64,000 bases of DNA from Natrinema thermotolerans DSM 11552 (GCA_000337115.1 AOIR01000053.1:67489-131488); one strand, 5' to 3'; counted from the first letter of the stretch, positions 33,562-43,534 are shown. Numbers and translations: made by a program. The notes: a model not told the origin generated them from the letters alone.

Positions 33562-33663
33562 CGGCACACGCACCTCGAGCGCCCGTCCCGAAGCCCCGGT
33601 CGCTTCGGAGCCGCAGCCCGACCGCGCGAGACGGGGCCGAAACACGAACCGTGTTACCAGTAC

Positions 33664-33675
33664 CCATATACTTTT
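33664..33675 (+). promoter_or_regulatory. TATA box of the second acyl-CoA ligase
   Basis: CCATATACTTTT lies about 33 bases before the ATG at 33703. It separates this transcript from the SDR gene. Confidence 0.5.
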
Positions 33676-33702
33676 CAGGTCGAACGACAAATCAGGGCCA
33701 AC

Positions 33703-35280
33703 ATGGAGCTCGATATCGTCTCCGCGGAGACGCTCATGGAGTCGCCCTACGACGGCAACGTCGCCAACCTCCTCGAGCGAGCGGTCGCGGAGCATCCCGA
33801 CACGATCGCGATCGAACACGCCGGCGAGACCATCACCTACCGTGAGTTCGGCGACCGCGTCGCGCGCTTTGCCGACGGTCTGCGGGAACTCGGCCTCGCG
33901 GCCGGCGACCGCGTCGGCGTCTACATGCCCAATGGCATCGACTTCTGTACCGTCGTCTGGGCCTGCTGTCACGCCGGGATCATCGCCAGCCCGCTGAACC
34001 CCGAGTACCGCCGCCGCGAGATCGAATACCAGCTCGACCACGCCGACGCCGAGGCGGTCCTCGTGGAGGGGTCGGCCGACGAGTACGTCCGCGAGGCCGT
34101 CGCCGACCTCGAGACCGACATCGTCAGCGCGACGGCCGGCAGCGACCACCCCTCCCTGCCTGAACTGGGTACCGACACCGAGGCGGCGGTCGTCGACCGC
34201 GAGGACGAGAACGTCCTCCTCCAGCCCTACACCTCGGGAACGACCGGGAAGCCGAAGGGCGTCCTGCTGACCCACCGCAACTTCCGGGTCCAGATCGCTC
34301 AGGCCGTCTCGAGCTACAGCGCCGGCCCGATCAAGGGCGACGGCATCATCGTCCTGCCGATGTACCACATCACGGGGATGGTCGGCATGATGTCCTCGCT
34401 GTGTGCCGGCCGGACGCTGCACCTGCTGCGGCCAGATCAGTGGGACCCCGAACTCGTCCTCGAGAAACTCGACGAACACGACATTCCGGCCTTCGTCGGC
34501 GTCGCCGCGATGTTCGTCGACTTGCTCGAGGCCTACGATCCCGACGAGTACGACCTGTCGACGCTCGTCCGAGCGGGACAGGGCGGCGACAAGCTCCCGC
34601 AGCCGACCCGCGAGGGGTTCGAGGAGGCACTCGACGTGCCCCTCACCGAGGGGTACGGGCTGACCGAGACGACCGCAACGAGCCACACGATCCGGTGGTC
34701 GTCGCTCGGCAACCGGCCCGGCAGCGTCGGCCAGCCGGTCGGCCACACGCGCTCGAAGGTCGTCGACGAGGACGGCGAGGAGGTCGAGCCCGGCGAGGAA
34801 GGCGAGATCCTCATCGCCGGCTCGCAGGTGATGAAAGGCTACTACAAGAACCCCGAAGCGAACGAGGCGGTCTTCACCGAGGACGGCTTCTTCCGGACCG
34901 GCGACATCGGGACCCGCGACGAGGACAACTACTACTACATCAAGGGCCGCGAGAAGGAGATGATCCTGACCGGCGGCTACAACGTCTATCCACGCGAGAT
35001 CGAGGACCTGCTGTACGACCACCCCGAGATCCACGAAGCCGCGGTCTTCGGTCTCCCCGACGAGCGCCGGGGCGAGACCGTCGCCGCCGCGATCACGCCC
35101 GCTGACGGGGCCGAGATCTCCGCCGAGGACGTCGAGTCGTACGTCCTCGACGAACTCGCACCCTACAAACACCCCCGCATCGTCGAGGTGCGCTCGGAAC
35201 TCCCCAAGACCGGCAGCGGAAAGATCCGCAAGACGAAGTTGCGCGACGAGATCGCCGACGAACGCGGGCTCGAATCGTGA
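33703..35280 (+). CDS. AMP-forming acyl-CoA ligase
   Basis: A 525-residue adenylating CoA ligase with YTSGTTGKPKGVLLTHRN, EGYGLTETTATSH, FFRTGDIGTRDEDN, a GGYNVYPREIED segment and the C-terminal Lys in PKTGSGKIRKTKL. It is paralogous to the ligase at 27874 (same opening MxLxxVS..TLMESPYDGNVANLLE style) but clearly diverged. It forms a unit with an MFS transporter 42 bases downstream, which suggests uptake of an organic acid coupled to activation. Confidence 0.94.
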   Translation: MELDIVSAETLMESPYDGNVANLLERAVAEHPDTIAIEHAGETITYREFGDRVARFADGLRELGLAAGDRVGVYMPNGIDFCTVVWACCHAGIIASPLNPEYRRREIEYQLDHADAEAVLVEGSADEYVREAVADLETDIVSATAGSDHPSLPELGTDTEAAVVDREDENVLLQPYTSGTTGKPKGVLLTHRNFRVQIAQAVSSYSAGPIKGDGIIVLPMYHITGMVGMMSSLCAGRTLHLLRPDQWDPELVLEKLDEHDIPAFVGVAAMFVDLLEAYDPDEYDLSTLVRAGQGGDKLPQPTREGFEEALDVPLTEGYGLTETTATSHTIRWSSLGNRPGSVGQPVGHTRSKVVDEDGEEVEPGEEGEILIAGSQVMKGYYKNPEANEAVFTEDGFFRTGDIGTRDEDNYYYIKGREKEMILTGGYNVYPREIEDLLYDHPEIHEAAVFGLPDERRGETVAAAITPADGAEISAEDVESYVLDELAPYKHPRIVEVRSELPKTGSGKIRKTKLRDEIADERGLES

Positions 35281-35322
35281 GACGGATACCCGTGCGCGCT
35301 CGAGTCGTCGCCCACTGGCACC

Positions 35323-36618
35323 ATGTCTGAGGAGGCCACCTACTCGACGGGGGAGATCCGGACGATCGCGCTCGCGGTTATCGCGGGGGTTTTCTTCGGC
35401 GGCGTCGCGACCGGGGTCGCGTTCCCGACGCTGCCGTTGCTCGACGAGAAGCTCGTCATCTCCGCGGTCATGTTGAGCATCATCCTCTCGGCGAACCGGA
35501 TCGGACGGCTGTTCATGAACACGCCGGCGGGGACGATCATCGACCAGTACGGCGCGCGGACGCCGATGATCTTCGGGCTGTTCACGCAGGCGCTCGCCCC
35601 CTTCGGCTACGTCGTCGGCCTGCACACGCCGCCGACCCACCTCGGGACGCTCCCCCTGCTTGGCGACGTGTCGCTGCCGGGGCTGGTCTTCGTGCTGGCG
35701 CGGCTGTTCTGGGGGGTCGGCAGCGCCTTCGTCTTCATCGGCGCGTTCGCGACGATCACCTACGTGACGACCGCGGACAACCGCGGCCGCTGGGTCGGCT
35801 ACATGCGGGGCGGGCAGTCGCTCGGCTTCCCGACCGGGCTCGTCGTCGGCGGCGTCCTGACCGACCTTGCCAGCATGCAGACCGCCTTCCTCACGGCGGG
35901 TGTCCTCGCGCTGGTCGCCGGCACCGTCGCGACGCTCGTTCTGCCCGACGTTCACGGCGGTGCCGACGAGGGTCGTGCCGCCAAGCTCCGGGAGGTCCCC
36001 GCCTTGCTCGCGGCCAACCCGACCGTCGTCCTGATCGGCTACGGCAACTTCGCCGTCCGCTTTCTCTGGGGCGGGATCATCCTCTCGACGCTGGCCCGCT
36101 ACGCCAGCGACTACGGCCTCGAGCTGTCGGCGCTGGGTGCGGCCGGCATCAGCGGGATCGTGATGGGACTGGGCGTGATCACCTCGGGGTCCATGACGAT
36201 CGTGACCGGCTGGATCTCGGACATGGTCAGCGATCGGACGCTGCTGACGGTGCCGGCGTTTCTCGCGATGGGGGCGGGCTTTCTGGTGATCGCCTACGTG
36301 CCCACCATCGAGGCGCTGCTCGGGGCGATCGTCCTCGTCGGCGCGGGGATGGGGGCGGCCGCGCCCGCATTGCTGGCGATCATGGGCGATCTCACCCCCG
36401 GCGACGAACTCGGCCGGATGGGCGGCGTCTATCAGGTGATGGGCGACGTCGGGCTCAGTCTCGGCCCCCTCGTCGCCATCCCCGCGGTGGACCTCTGGTT
36501 CGGTTACCAGCTGACCTACGTCCTCTGTGCGGCGCTCGTGTTCAGTTGCCTGACGATCGTCTCGCTGCCGCTGCTGCGCAACCCCGAAGTCTCGCGGGCG
36601 GGCGTGAAAGCGGACTGA
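35323..36618 (+). CDS. MFS transporter
   Basis: A 431-residue major facilitator with 12 predicted helices. It has an A-loop-like sequence NRIGRLFMNTPAGTIIDQYGARTPM (about 52-77) between helices 2 and 3, and a glycine-rich second half. It lies directly after an acyl-CoA ligase gene, so it may import the acid that the ligase activates or export an intermediate. The substrate cannot be determined. Confidence 0.92.
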   Translation: MSEEATYSTGEIRTIALAVIAGVFFGGVATGVAFPTLPLLDEKLVISAVMLSIILSANRIGRLFMNTPAGTIIDQYGARTPMIFGLFTQALAPFGYVVGLHTPPTHLGTLPLLGDVSLPGLVFVLARLFWGVGSAFVFIGAFATITYVTTADNRGRWVGYMRGGQSLGFPTGLVVGGVLTDLASMQTAFLTAGVLALVAGTVATLVLPDVHGGADEGRAAKLREVPALLAANPTVVLIGYGNFAVRFLWGGIILSTLARYASDYGLELSALGAAGISGIVMGLGVITSGSMTIVTGWISDMVSDRTLLTVPAFLAMGAGFLVIAYVPTIEALLGAIVLVGAGMGAAAPALLAIMGDLTPGDELGRMGGVYQVMGDVGLSLGPLVAIPAVDLWFGYQLTYVLCAALVFSCLTIVSLPLLRNPEVSRAGVKAD

Positions 36619-36708
36619 CGACGCCGGGGGCTCGGACCCGTAACCGCCCGTCCCTACGCTCGTGCGCGAAGCTTTCATGTTCGGCCAGGTGTATTGCTAC
36701 ATGTTACC

Positions 36709-38253
36709 ATGGTGGGTTCACGTCTGCGGAGTGCGGTCGTCCGGGTGCGGCCGTGGCTGCCCGCGGTTGCGGTGGCGCTCGCTGCGGGACTGGCTGCCGT
36801 CGCGGGGTCGTATCTGGCCGTCGGCCGGCGGCCGGCGTTCGTCGTGACGCCGTTCGACCGACTCGTCGTCGCGCTCAGCCCCGACGCGCTCATCACCTTC
36901 GCGATCACGCAACTCGGGACGCTCGGGCATCAGCTGGCGTTTCTGCTGGCCATCGCGGTGGCCTGTCTCGCGTTCGGACTGGCCGCCCTCCCCGGGGTGG
37001 CGCTCCTGCTGGGACGCGGTCCCGCCGCCGGGCTACTGGACCGGGGACGTGGGAAAGCCGTCGTCGGCGTCCTCCTCGGGCAGGCCCTGCCGTCGGCGCT
37101 CGCGTTCGGACTCACGCGGTCCCGGCCGTCGGCGCTTGGCACCGCCGCCGGCGCGGGGATCGTCCTGCTCGTGGCCGCCGTGGCGACCGTCCTCGCCGCC
37201 GGCACGGATCGCCCACTCGGCTCGCTCGAGCGGCGACGCGTTCTCGGCTCCCTCGGGACGGCGATCGGCGTGAGCGCGCTCGCCGTCTTCGTCCACGGTA
37301 CCGGCGAGGAGTCGTTCCCCTCGCCCCTCGAGATCCCCGAGGACGCCCGCCCCGCGGTCCGGGAATCGCTGACGCGCGCGAAAGAGCAATCGCTCGCAGT
37401 CGAGGGCCTCGAGCCGCTCGTCAGTACGGACTTCTATCAGGTCGACATCGGCAACGTCGACCCCGCCGTCGATCGCGACGAGTGGTCGCTTTCGATCACG
37501 GGGGCGGTCGCCGAGGAGCAGGAGTACGACTTCGCCGACATCGAGGCGATGACGCTGGAAGACCGCTTCGTCACGCTACGGTGTGTCGGCGACCGACTCA
37601 ACGGCCGTCAGATGGACACCGCCCTCTGGAGCGGCGTGCCCGTCGCCGACCTGCTCGAGGCAGCGGAGCCGTCGGGCGATCGTGTCATCCTGCACGGTGC
37701 CGACGACTACTACAACGAGTTCCCGATCGATGCGCTGTGGCCGGGGCTGTTGGCCTATCGGATGAACGGGCGGCCGCTGCCTCGGGCACATGGGGCACCG
37801 TTGCGCGCGCTCGTGCCGGGCCACTGGGGCGAGATCAACGTGAAGTGGTTGACCGAGATCGAGGTCCGGGACGAGGACACCATGGGCTACTGGGAACACC
37901 GCGGCTGGCACGGCACCGGGCCGGTCGAGACGGTCGCCAAGCTCTGGCAGGTCAATCGCTTCGACGGCGCCCGGTACGAGGTCGCCGGGCACGCCTACGC
38001 CGGCACCAGGGGGATCGAGGCCGTCGAGGTGTCGACCGACGGCGGCGACACCTGGACCGAGGCCGACCTCTCCGAGCCCCTGCCCGGCGACGACGTCTGG
38101 CGACAGTGGCGACACGAGTACGGGGCCGGCGGGCGCCACGAGGTGATCGTCCGGGCCCGCGATGGGGACGGGAACCTCCAGATCCCCGAGGAGGACGGCC
38201 CGAAGCCGGACGGCGCGACCGGCTGGGTGTCCGAAACCGTCGGCCCGCAATGA
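36709..38253 (+). CDS. Membrane-anchored sulfite-oxidase-like molybdoenzyme
   Basis: A 514-residue protein. The N-terminal part has four hydrophobic segments (about 17-37, 76-102, 117-136, 146-165). A twin-arginine stretch, LERRRVLGSLGTAIGVSALAV (Arg175-177), follows, and then the molybdopterin domain (about 215-420). That domain has the Mo-ligand Cys292 in VTLRCVGD and a C-terminal dimerisation domain (about 425-510) with STDGGDTWTEADL. An internal Tat-like signal would put the cofactor domain outside the cell. The ATG at 36709 gives a sensible N-terminus. The reaction (sulfite, or another oxo-transfer) is unknown; electron acceptor genes are not adjacent. Confidence 0.9.
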   Translation: MVGSRLRSAVVRVRPWLPAVAVALAAGLAAVAGSYLAVGRRPAFVVTPFDRLVVALSPDALITFAITQLGTLGHQLAFLLAIAVACLAFGLAALPGVALLLGRGPAAGLLDRGRGKAVVGVLLGQALPSALAFGLTRSRPSALGTAAGAGIVLLVAAVATVLAAGTDRPLGSLERRRVLGSLGTAIGVSALAVFVHGTGEESFPSPLEIPEDARPAVRESLTRAKEQSLAVEGLEPLVSTDFYQVDIGNVDPAVDRDEWSLSITGAVAEEQEYDFADIEAMTLEDRFVTLRCVGDRLNGRQMDTALWSGVPVADLLEAAEPSGDRVILHGADDYYNEFPIDALWPGLLAYRMNGRPLPRAHGAPLRALVPGHWGEINVKWLTEIEVRDEDTMGYWEHRGWHGTGPVETVAKLWQVNRFDGARYEVAGHAYAGTRGIEAVEVSTDGGDTWTEADLSEPLPGDDVWRQWRHEYGAGGRHEVIVRARDGDGNLQIPEEDGPKPDGATGWVSETVGPQ

Positions 38254-38424
38254 CCGGCCATGACCGGGTGTTTCCCCGCCTGAACGTCGGCCGCCCGCCC
38301 CCGTGACCTGTCCGCGTCCCCGTTTCATACCTATACGCGATATTATGATAATTCTCCGTCAGGACGGCTAACGGAGGTGCTTCGGGTGAATCCTCCGAGT
38401 AAACTGGTGGAAAAAACATGAACG

Positions 38425-38432
38425 TTTATATG
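38425..38432 (+). promoter_or_regulatory. TATA box of the ABC importer unit
   Basis: TTTATATG lies about 48 bases before the ATG at 38477. It gives a short 5' leader and argues against the upstream in-frame ATG at 38444, which would sit at the transcription start. Confidence 0.55.
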
Positions 38433-38476
38433 GGAGTAGCAGGATGTTAGCAGTGGACAAGAGTGATTGTGAACCA

Positions 38477-39895
38477 ATGACACGGGATTCCATCAACAGG
38501 CGACGGGTGCTTACGGGTGCAGGTGTAGGACTTGCGGGGGCAATGGCCGGTTGTCTCGGTGGCGGTGGCGGTGACGACGACGTCCAATTCCTGACGGACT
38601 ACTACAACGACGCGTGGCAATCGGTCTGGGACGACCTCGAGCCCCAGTTCGAGGACGAGACCGACATCCCGGTCTCCATCGAGGAAGCGGGGATGTCCGG
38701 GAGTCAGGAGTCGCGACTCTCCCAGCTGATTCAGGCGGGCAATCCGCCGGAAGCGAACACGTCTACGTTCGACCAGGTGGCCGACATCTGGGAGACGGAC
38801 CAGCTCGAGACCGTCAACGACGTCGTCTCGTCGATCGAGGAGGTAAACGGGGAACTGAACGCCGGTGGCGCGTTCCTCGGTGAGGGAGACGACATCTATC
38901 AGATCCCCCACGGCGTCTACGTCTCGAACTTCCAATACCGGGCCGACGTCTACGAGGAACTCGGCCTTGACGAACCGGAGACGTTCAGCGATGTCATCGA
39001 GAACGCCGAGGTGATCGACGACGCCGGCGGCGATCTCGAGGGCATGCGCGGCTACGGGCTGGCCGGGGCCAAGACCGGCAAGAGCCAGGACGAAATGCTC
39101 GTCCTGCTCGCGAGCGCGGGCATCTCCGGTATCGGTCTCCGCTGGAAGGACTCGGACGCCCGCGACGAACTCGAGATCTGGTGGCCCGAAGACACGGTGG
39201 TCGAGGTACTGGAGTACGTGGACGAACTCTCACAGTACTCGCCGGACCCGACCAATATCGGCTGGGCCAGTTCGCTCAGCAGCTGGGTACAGGGCGAATA
39301 CGCCCAGTGTTACCACCTCAACGCGTGGCCGGTCGGCGTCACCGCACAGGCTGCCGAGGCCAACGACAGCGACGGGCTGCGTTCGGTCGCCGAGAACACC
39401 GAGATCATCCCGTACCCGATGCAGGACGGCGTCGATCCGAGCGAGAACTGGCTGTCCTCGCCGGCCCCTGACGGCTACCACATCTTCGCGAACTCCGAGC
39501 GGCCGGGCGACGCCAAGGAGTGGTTCGAGTGGCTCTACGCCGATAGCATGGAGCGCACCGTGAGCTTCTACGAGACGGACCCCGGTCGGTTCCTGCCGAC
39601 CTACTCCGACGTGCTGGAATCGGACGCGTTCCAGAACCAGGACATCTTCGAAAATCACGGCCACTTGCTCGAGAAACTCCAGTACGTCCAGGACGAGATC
39701 TGGGGCAACCACTACGGCAGCGTCGATGCGGCAAACACCTCCTCGCCGGTGTCACTGTACATGCAACGGCAGTGGTTCTACGGCGAGATGATCAACCGAG
39801 TGGTCACCGACTCGATGACGCCACAGGAGGCCTACGATTGGGGGTACGGGGAACTCGAGGACGCCTTCGCAGAGGCACAGGACACGTTCGGATAA
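38477..39895 (+). CDS. Sugar-type ABC transporter substrate-binding lipoprotein
   Basis: A 472-residue family-1 extracellular solute-binding protein. A Tat signal (NRRRVLTGAGVGLAGAMAGC) ends in a lipobox Cys at about 24, then comes a Gly/Asp linker and a two-lobe binding protein. Segments such as QFLTDYYNDAWQSVWDDLEP and GMRGYGLAGAKTGKS are typical of the oligosaccharide/glycerol-phosphate type. It is anchored outside the cell and feeds the two permeases that follow (105 bases downstream). The ligand is unknown; carbohydrates are usual for this family. Confidence 0.93.
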   Translation: MTRDSINRRRVLTGAGVGLAGAMAGCLGGGGGDDDVQFLTDYYNDAWQSVWDDLEPQFEDETDIPVSIEEAGMSGSQESRLSQLIQAGNPPEANTSTFDQVADIWETDQLETVNDVVSSIEEVNGELNAGGAFLGEGDDIYQIPHGVYVSNFQYRADVYEELGLDEPETFSDVIENAEVIDDAGGDLEGMRGYGLAGAKTGKSQDEMLVLLASAGISGIGLRWKDSDARDELEIWWPEDTVVEVLEYVDELSQYSPDPTNIGWASSLSSWVQGEYAQCYHLNAWPVGVTAQAAEANDSDGLRSVAENTEIIPYPMQDGVDPSENWLSSPAPDGYHIFANSERPGDAKEWFEWLYADSMERTVSFYETDPGRFLPTYSDVLESDAFQNQDIFENHGHLLEKLQYVQDEIWGNHYGSVDAANTSSPVSLYMQRQWFYGEMINRVVTDSMTPQEAYDWGYGELEDAFAEAQDTFG

Positions 39896-39999
39896 TCGGC
39901 GCCGGACGGCCGACCCTCTTTCGGCCGTGTGAGCGCCGGAGGGAATCGTTTATAGCCAACCGTGAGATTAACATACATGCACGCAGAGGAAATCTAGAT

Positions 40000-40953
40000 A
40001 TGGCCAGTGAAACCGGAGAATCGATACGGCCTGGCAGGGCGTACATTCCGTGGGACGACCTGCCGGTAAAGCGGGAGACGGTCGCGGGAATCGGGACCGT
40101 GCTTCCAGTCGTCGTCCTGTACTTGCTCATCGCGGTGTTGCCAGTCGCGTTCGCGTTCTGGGCATCGTTACACGAGATCCACACGCTCAATCCGGAGTGG
40201 CAGTGGGCCGGCCTCGCGAACTACCGGGAGGTCCTGAACATCTCCACGTTCTGGGGCTCGCTGTGGCGGGGGATCGTCTACATGGTCGGCAGTACCCTCC
40301 TCCAGCTCGCCGTCGGGCTCTGGATGGCGCTGGTGCTGAACCGCATCACCCGCGGGCAGAAACTGCTCACTGCGGTGGTCTTTACGGCCTACCTGATCCC
40401 GACGATCATCGTCTCGCTGGTGGCGCTGCGGGTGTTCGATCCGGCCGGCGGCGTCTTCCAGATGATCGGCGCTGAGTGGCTCGGCCTATGGGGCGGACGG
40501 GAGGCCCCGCTGGGCTCGCGCGACTGGGCGATGCGGCTGCTGATCCTCGTCGGGACCTGGAAGTTCGCCGTCTTCGTCACCATCTTCACGCTCGCACAGT
40601 TGCGCGCGATTCCCGATCGGTTCTACGAGGCGGCGAAGGTCTGTGGCGCGAACCGCTGGCAGATGTTCCGCGACATCACGCTGCCGCGTCTCATGGGGAT
40701 CGTGACGGTCGTCGTCCTGCTCCGTTCGGTCTTCATGTTCAACAAGTTCGACATCATCTGGCAGCTCACTGAGGGTGGCCCCGGTAACGCCACGACGACG
40801 CTGCCCGTGCTGGCCTACAAGACCGTGTACACGGACCAGGCCTACGGCCTCGCCAACGCGATCGCCGTAGTCATGTTCCTGTTCCTGCTAGCGTCGGCGA
40901 TCATCTACTTCAAACTCTTCAACCCCAGCGAGGAGGTTGAGACGACGACATGA
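40000..40953 (+). CDS. ABC sugar permease (MalF/UgpA type)
   Basis: A 317-residue inner subunit with six helices. A first segment lies at about 28-50, with the rest at 85-310. It carries the EAA loop motif EAAKVCGANRWQMFRDITLPRL (about 210-230), which contacts the ATPase. The ATG at 40000 is chosen because the upstream extension is basic and runs through the binding protein's 3' end. Its last four bases overlap the next permease start. Confidence 0.93.
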   Translation: MASETGESIRPGRAYIPWDDLPVKRETVAGIGTVLPVVVLYLLIAVLPVAFAFWASLHEIHTLNPEWQWAGLANYREVLNISTFWGSLWRGIVYMVGSTLLQLAVGLWMALVLNRITRGQKLLTAVVFTAYLIPTIIVSLVALRVFDPAGGVFQMIGAEWLGLWGGREAPLGSRDWAMRLLILVGTWKFAVFVTIFTLAQLRAIPDRFYEAAKVCGANRWQMFRDITLPRLMGIVTVVVLLRSVFMFNKFDIIWQLTEGGPGNATTTLPVLAYKTVYTDQAYGLANAIAVVMFLFLLASAIIYFKLFNPSEEVETTT

Positions 40954-41822
40954 GCCAAAGCGAACCACCGGGAGGCGTCTTCGGCCTCTCATACGACCGC
41001 GAGACGCGTGTTATCGAATCACTGAAAGTCGTCAGCACCGCGATCATCGTCCTCGTCGGTGCCTGGCCGATCTACTGGATGACCCAGTTGGCCTTTACCG
41101 AGTACGAGACGGTCGAAGACACAGTCACCGTCTTCCCCACGCCGGACATCTTCACGCTGGACAACTTCAACGTCCTGACCGAACCGGAGATGTACACCTA
41201 CATGTTCAACACGGTCGTGGTGGCTATCGGGACCATCGTGACGGTCGTCCTCGTCTCGCTGATCGCCGGCTACGGCCTCGCGCGACTGGACTTCCCGCAA
41301 AAGGAGAACTTCGCACGGATCCTCCTGATCGGCTACCTCTTCAGTCCGATCGTCATCGGGATCCCGCTCTACCAGATCTGGCAGAACATCGGCCTGCTCG
41401 GGACTCGATTCGGGCTCATCATCGCCCTCTCGGCGATCTCGATGCCCTTCGCGGTCTGGCTGATGTGGAAGTACATCATGACGATCCCGGAAGCCCACGA
41501 GGAAGCCGCGTGGGTCGACGGCGCGTCGCGGTGGCGGGGCTTTCGTGACGTCGTCGTGCCGCAGTGCCGACCGGCGATCATCGCCGCGGCGCTGTTTGCC
41601 TTCGCGCTCGCGTGGAACGACTTCACGTTCGCGCAGATCCTCCTGCCCCAGACCGATACCACGACGTTCGCGCCCGGTATCCTCCGAGCGATGGGGCAGG
41701 CACAGTTCCTGCCGCAGGCCTACCTGATGGCGATCTCGCTGGCCATGACGCTGCCGCCGCTGCTGTTTGCCTACTTCATGCAGAGCTACCTGCTGAAGGG
41801 GTTCCAGGTCAGAGCCCTCTGA
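40950..41822 (+). CDS. ABC sugar permease (MalG/UgpE type)
   Basis: A 290-residue second permease with six helices and the EAA motif EEAAWVDGASRWRGFRDVVVPQC (about 190-211). The start codon overlaps the previous stop (ATGA), which shows coupled translation and probably a 1:1 heterodimer. It is typical of carbohydrate uptake transporters of the CUT1 class. Confidence 0.93.
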   Translation: MSQSEPPGGVFGLSYDRETRVIESLKVVSTAIIVLVGAWPIYWMTQLAFTEYETVEDTVTVFPTPDIFTLDNFNVLTEPEMYTYMFNTVVVAIGTIVTVVLVSLIAGYGLARLDFPQKENFARILLIGYLFSPIVIGIPLYQIWQNIGLLGTRFGLIIALSAISMPFAVWLMWKYIMTIPEAHEEAAWVDGASRWRGFRDVVVPQCRPAIIAAALFAFALAWNDFTFAQILLPQTDTTTFAPGILRAMGQAQFLPQAYLMAISLAMTLPPLLFAYFMQSYLLKGFQVRAL

Positions 41823-41866
41823 GCGTGCATCACCTTTACAACTAACACCACGAGACATACTAACAT

Positions 41867-42952
41867 ATGCCAGACATCGAGATCCGGAACCTGACGAAAG
41901 TGTACAACGAATCGGGTAACAGCATCGTCGCCGTCGACGACGTCGACCTCACCATCGAGGACGGCGAGTTCGTGACGCTGGTCGGCCCCTCGGGCTGTGG
42001 CAAGACCACGACCCTACGCTGTGTCGCGGGGCTGAACAAGCCGACCAGCGGGACGATCAAATTCGGCGACCGTGACGTAACACAGAAGCCGGTTCAGGAA
42101 CGCAACATCGCGTTGCTGTTTCAGGACATCGCGCTCTACCCCCACATGAGCGTTCAGGAGAACATGGCCTACGGGCTCAAGATCTCCGGCTTCTCCCGGG
42201 AGGAACGCATGGCCCGCGTCGAGGAGGCCGCCGAGTTGCTCCAGATCACGGACCAGTTAAAGAAGATGCCCGCGGATCTCTCGGGCGGCCAGCAACAGCG
42301 CGTCGCACTCGGGCGATCGCTCGTGCGGGACCCGGAGATTTTCCTGTTCGACGAGCCGATGTCGGACTTGGACGCGAAGCTCAAGGCCGAACTGCGGCCG
42401 GTCATCGAGAAGGTGACCGACGAGATCGGCTGCCCGACGCTGTACGTGACCCACGACCAGGAGGAGGCGATGACCATGTCCGACCGCGTCGCCGTGATCA
42501 ACGACGGCGAACTGGCACAGGTCGCTCCACCGAAGGAGGTCTACGACGAGCCGGCCTCGCAGTTCGTCAGCCAGTTCATCGGCCAGCCGTCGACGCAGTT
42601 CTTCGAGGGCAACGTCGGCGCGGTCAACGGGACCGCCGAACTCGACGTCGGTGGCTACGAGTACGCCCTCGCCCGCGACGGTCTCGAGGGCTGGGCCGGC
42701 GAGGACGTCCGCGTCGGCCTCCGGCCACAGTACATCCGGGTCAGCGACGATCCTGACGCCGGTATCCCGGCGACGCACCTGCTCGACGAGCCGCTGGGCG
42801 ATGCGACCCACAGCTTCTTCGACACCGAGTTCGGCGAGATCGTCGTCGTTACCGATCCCGACTTCGAGGGCAACGGTGGGGAGTACGGCCTCGTCTTCGA
42901 GGACGACTACATCCAGCTGTACGACAACGACTCCGGCGTACGGATCGCCTGA
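41867..42952 (+). CDS. ABC transporter ATPase (UgpC/MalK type)
   Basis: A 361-residue ATP-binding subunit with Walker A GPSGCGKTT (about 38-46), signature LSGGQQQRVALGRSL, Walker B IFLFDEPMSDLD and the switch His in VTHDQEEAMTMSD. A C-terminal TOBE/OB domain (about 245-361) is present, as in sugar importers. It completes the CUT1-type importer begun at 38477. Such ATPases may also serve other permeases in the cell. Confidence 0.95.
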   Translation: MPDIEIRNLTKVYNESGNSIVAVDDVDLTIEDGEFVTLVGPSGCGKTTTLRCVAGLNKPTSGTIKFGDRDVTQKPVQERNIALLFQDIALYPHMSVQENMAYGLKISGFSREERMARVEEAAELLQITDQLKKMPADLSGGQQQRVALGRSLVRDPEIFLFDEPMSDLDAKLKAELRPVIEKVTDEIGCPTLYVTHDQEEAMTMSDRVAVINDGELAQVAPPKEVYDEPASQFVSQFIGQPSTQFFEGNVGAVNGTAELDVGGYEYALARDGLEGWAGEDVRVGLRPQYIRVSDDPDAGIPATHLLDEPLGDATHSFFDTEFGEIVVVTDPDFEGNGGEYGLVFEDDYIQLYDNDSGVRIA

Positions 42953-42958
42953 TTCCGG

Positions 42959-43534
42959 TCAGTTCTTTTCGTCGCGGCTCGCTCGAGCGGCCGCGCTCGT
43001 CTCCGTGTCGGCAGCGACCGCCGTCTCGAGATCCGCCGGTGCCGTCGAGCGAACGACGATCGTGCCGGCGGCGAGATCCCCGACGCGTCGGCCGTCGGCC
43101 ACCAGCGCCGAGACGAGCCCGAGTACCAGCGGCGGGACGCCGAGTAGATCGACGTACCGACAGAGGTTTCGGACGGCGCTTGCCCGGAGCGTACACTCGC
43201 GACCGTCGGCCATGACGACCAGCAGGCCGCGGTTGACTTTCCCCGGCGTCCGCCCGTAGCGCCACTCACAGACGAAGGAGTAGGTAACATAGAGCGGCAA
43301 GAGCGCGACCAGCGATAGGAAGACGACGTATCCACCCAGCGCCTCGTAGGGCCCGCTGAGGACCACGCTCGCGGCGTAGATCAGCGGGAACTCGAGCAGG
43401 ACGTAACAGAGAAACAGGTCGATCGCCGCCGCTGCCACGCGGGCGAGCAGCACGTCTCGGTCGGCCGCAGTTTCGACTCTTGGGGCCGGTTGTCGCCGGG
43501 TCGGGAGGAACCCGTCCAGCGTCCAGTCGATCAC
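42959..43534 (-). CDS. RDD-family membrane protein
   Basis: A 191-residue protein. The RDD domain starts at RDVLLARVAAAAIDLFLCY (Arg/Asp hallmark), has two long helices (about 35-85), an EWRYGRTPGKVNRGL loop and a third helix, and ends RRVGDLAAGTIVV. RDD proteins are small membrane proteins of mostly unknown role, some linked to Na+/H+ movement. An acidic tail (160-191) follows. It converges on the ABC ATPase gene with a 6-bp gap. Confidence 0.88.
   Translation of the reverse strand: MIDWTLDGFLPTRRQPAPRVETAADRDVLLARVAAAAIDLFLCYVLLEFPLIYAASVVLSGPYEALGGYVVFLSLVALLPLYVTYSFVCEWRYGRTPGKVNRGLLVVMADGRECTLRASAVRNLCRYVDLLGVPPLVLGLVSALVADGRRVGDLAAGTIVVRSTAPADLETAVAADTETSAAARASRDEKN

Noticed and set aside
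32587-36678. A 1363-codon open frame on the minus strand
   Set aside because: It is antisense to the SDR, acyl-CoA ligase and MFS genes, has an Arg/Asp/His-rich translation without domains, and results from the high GC third-position bias.
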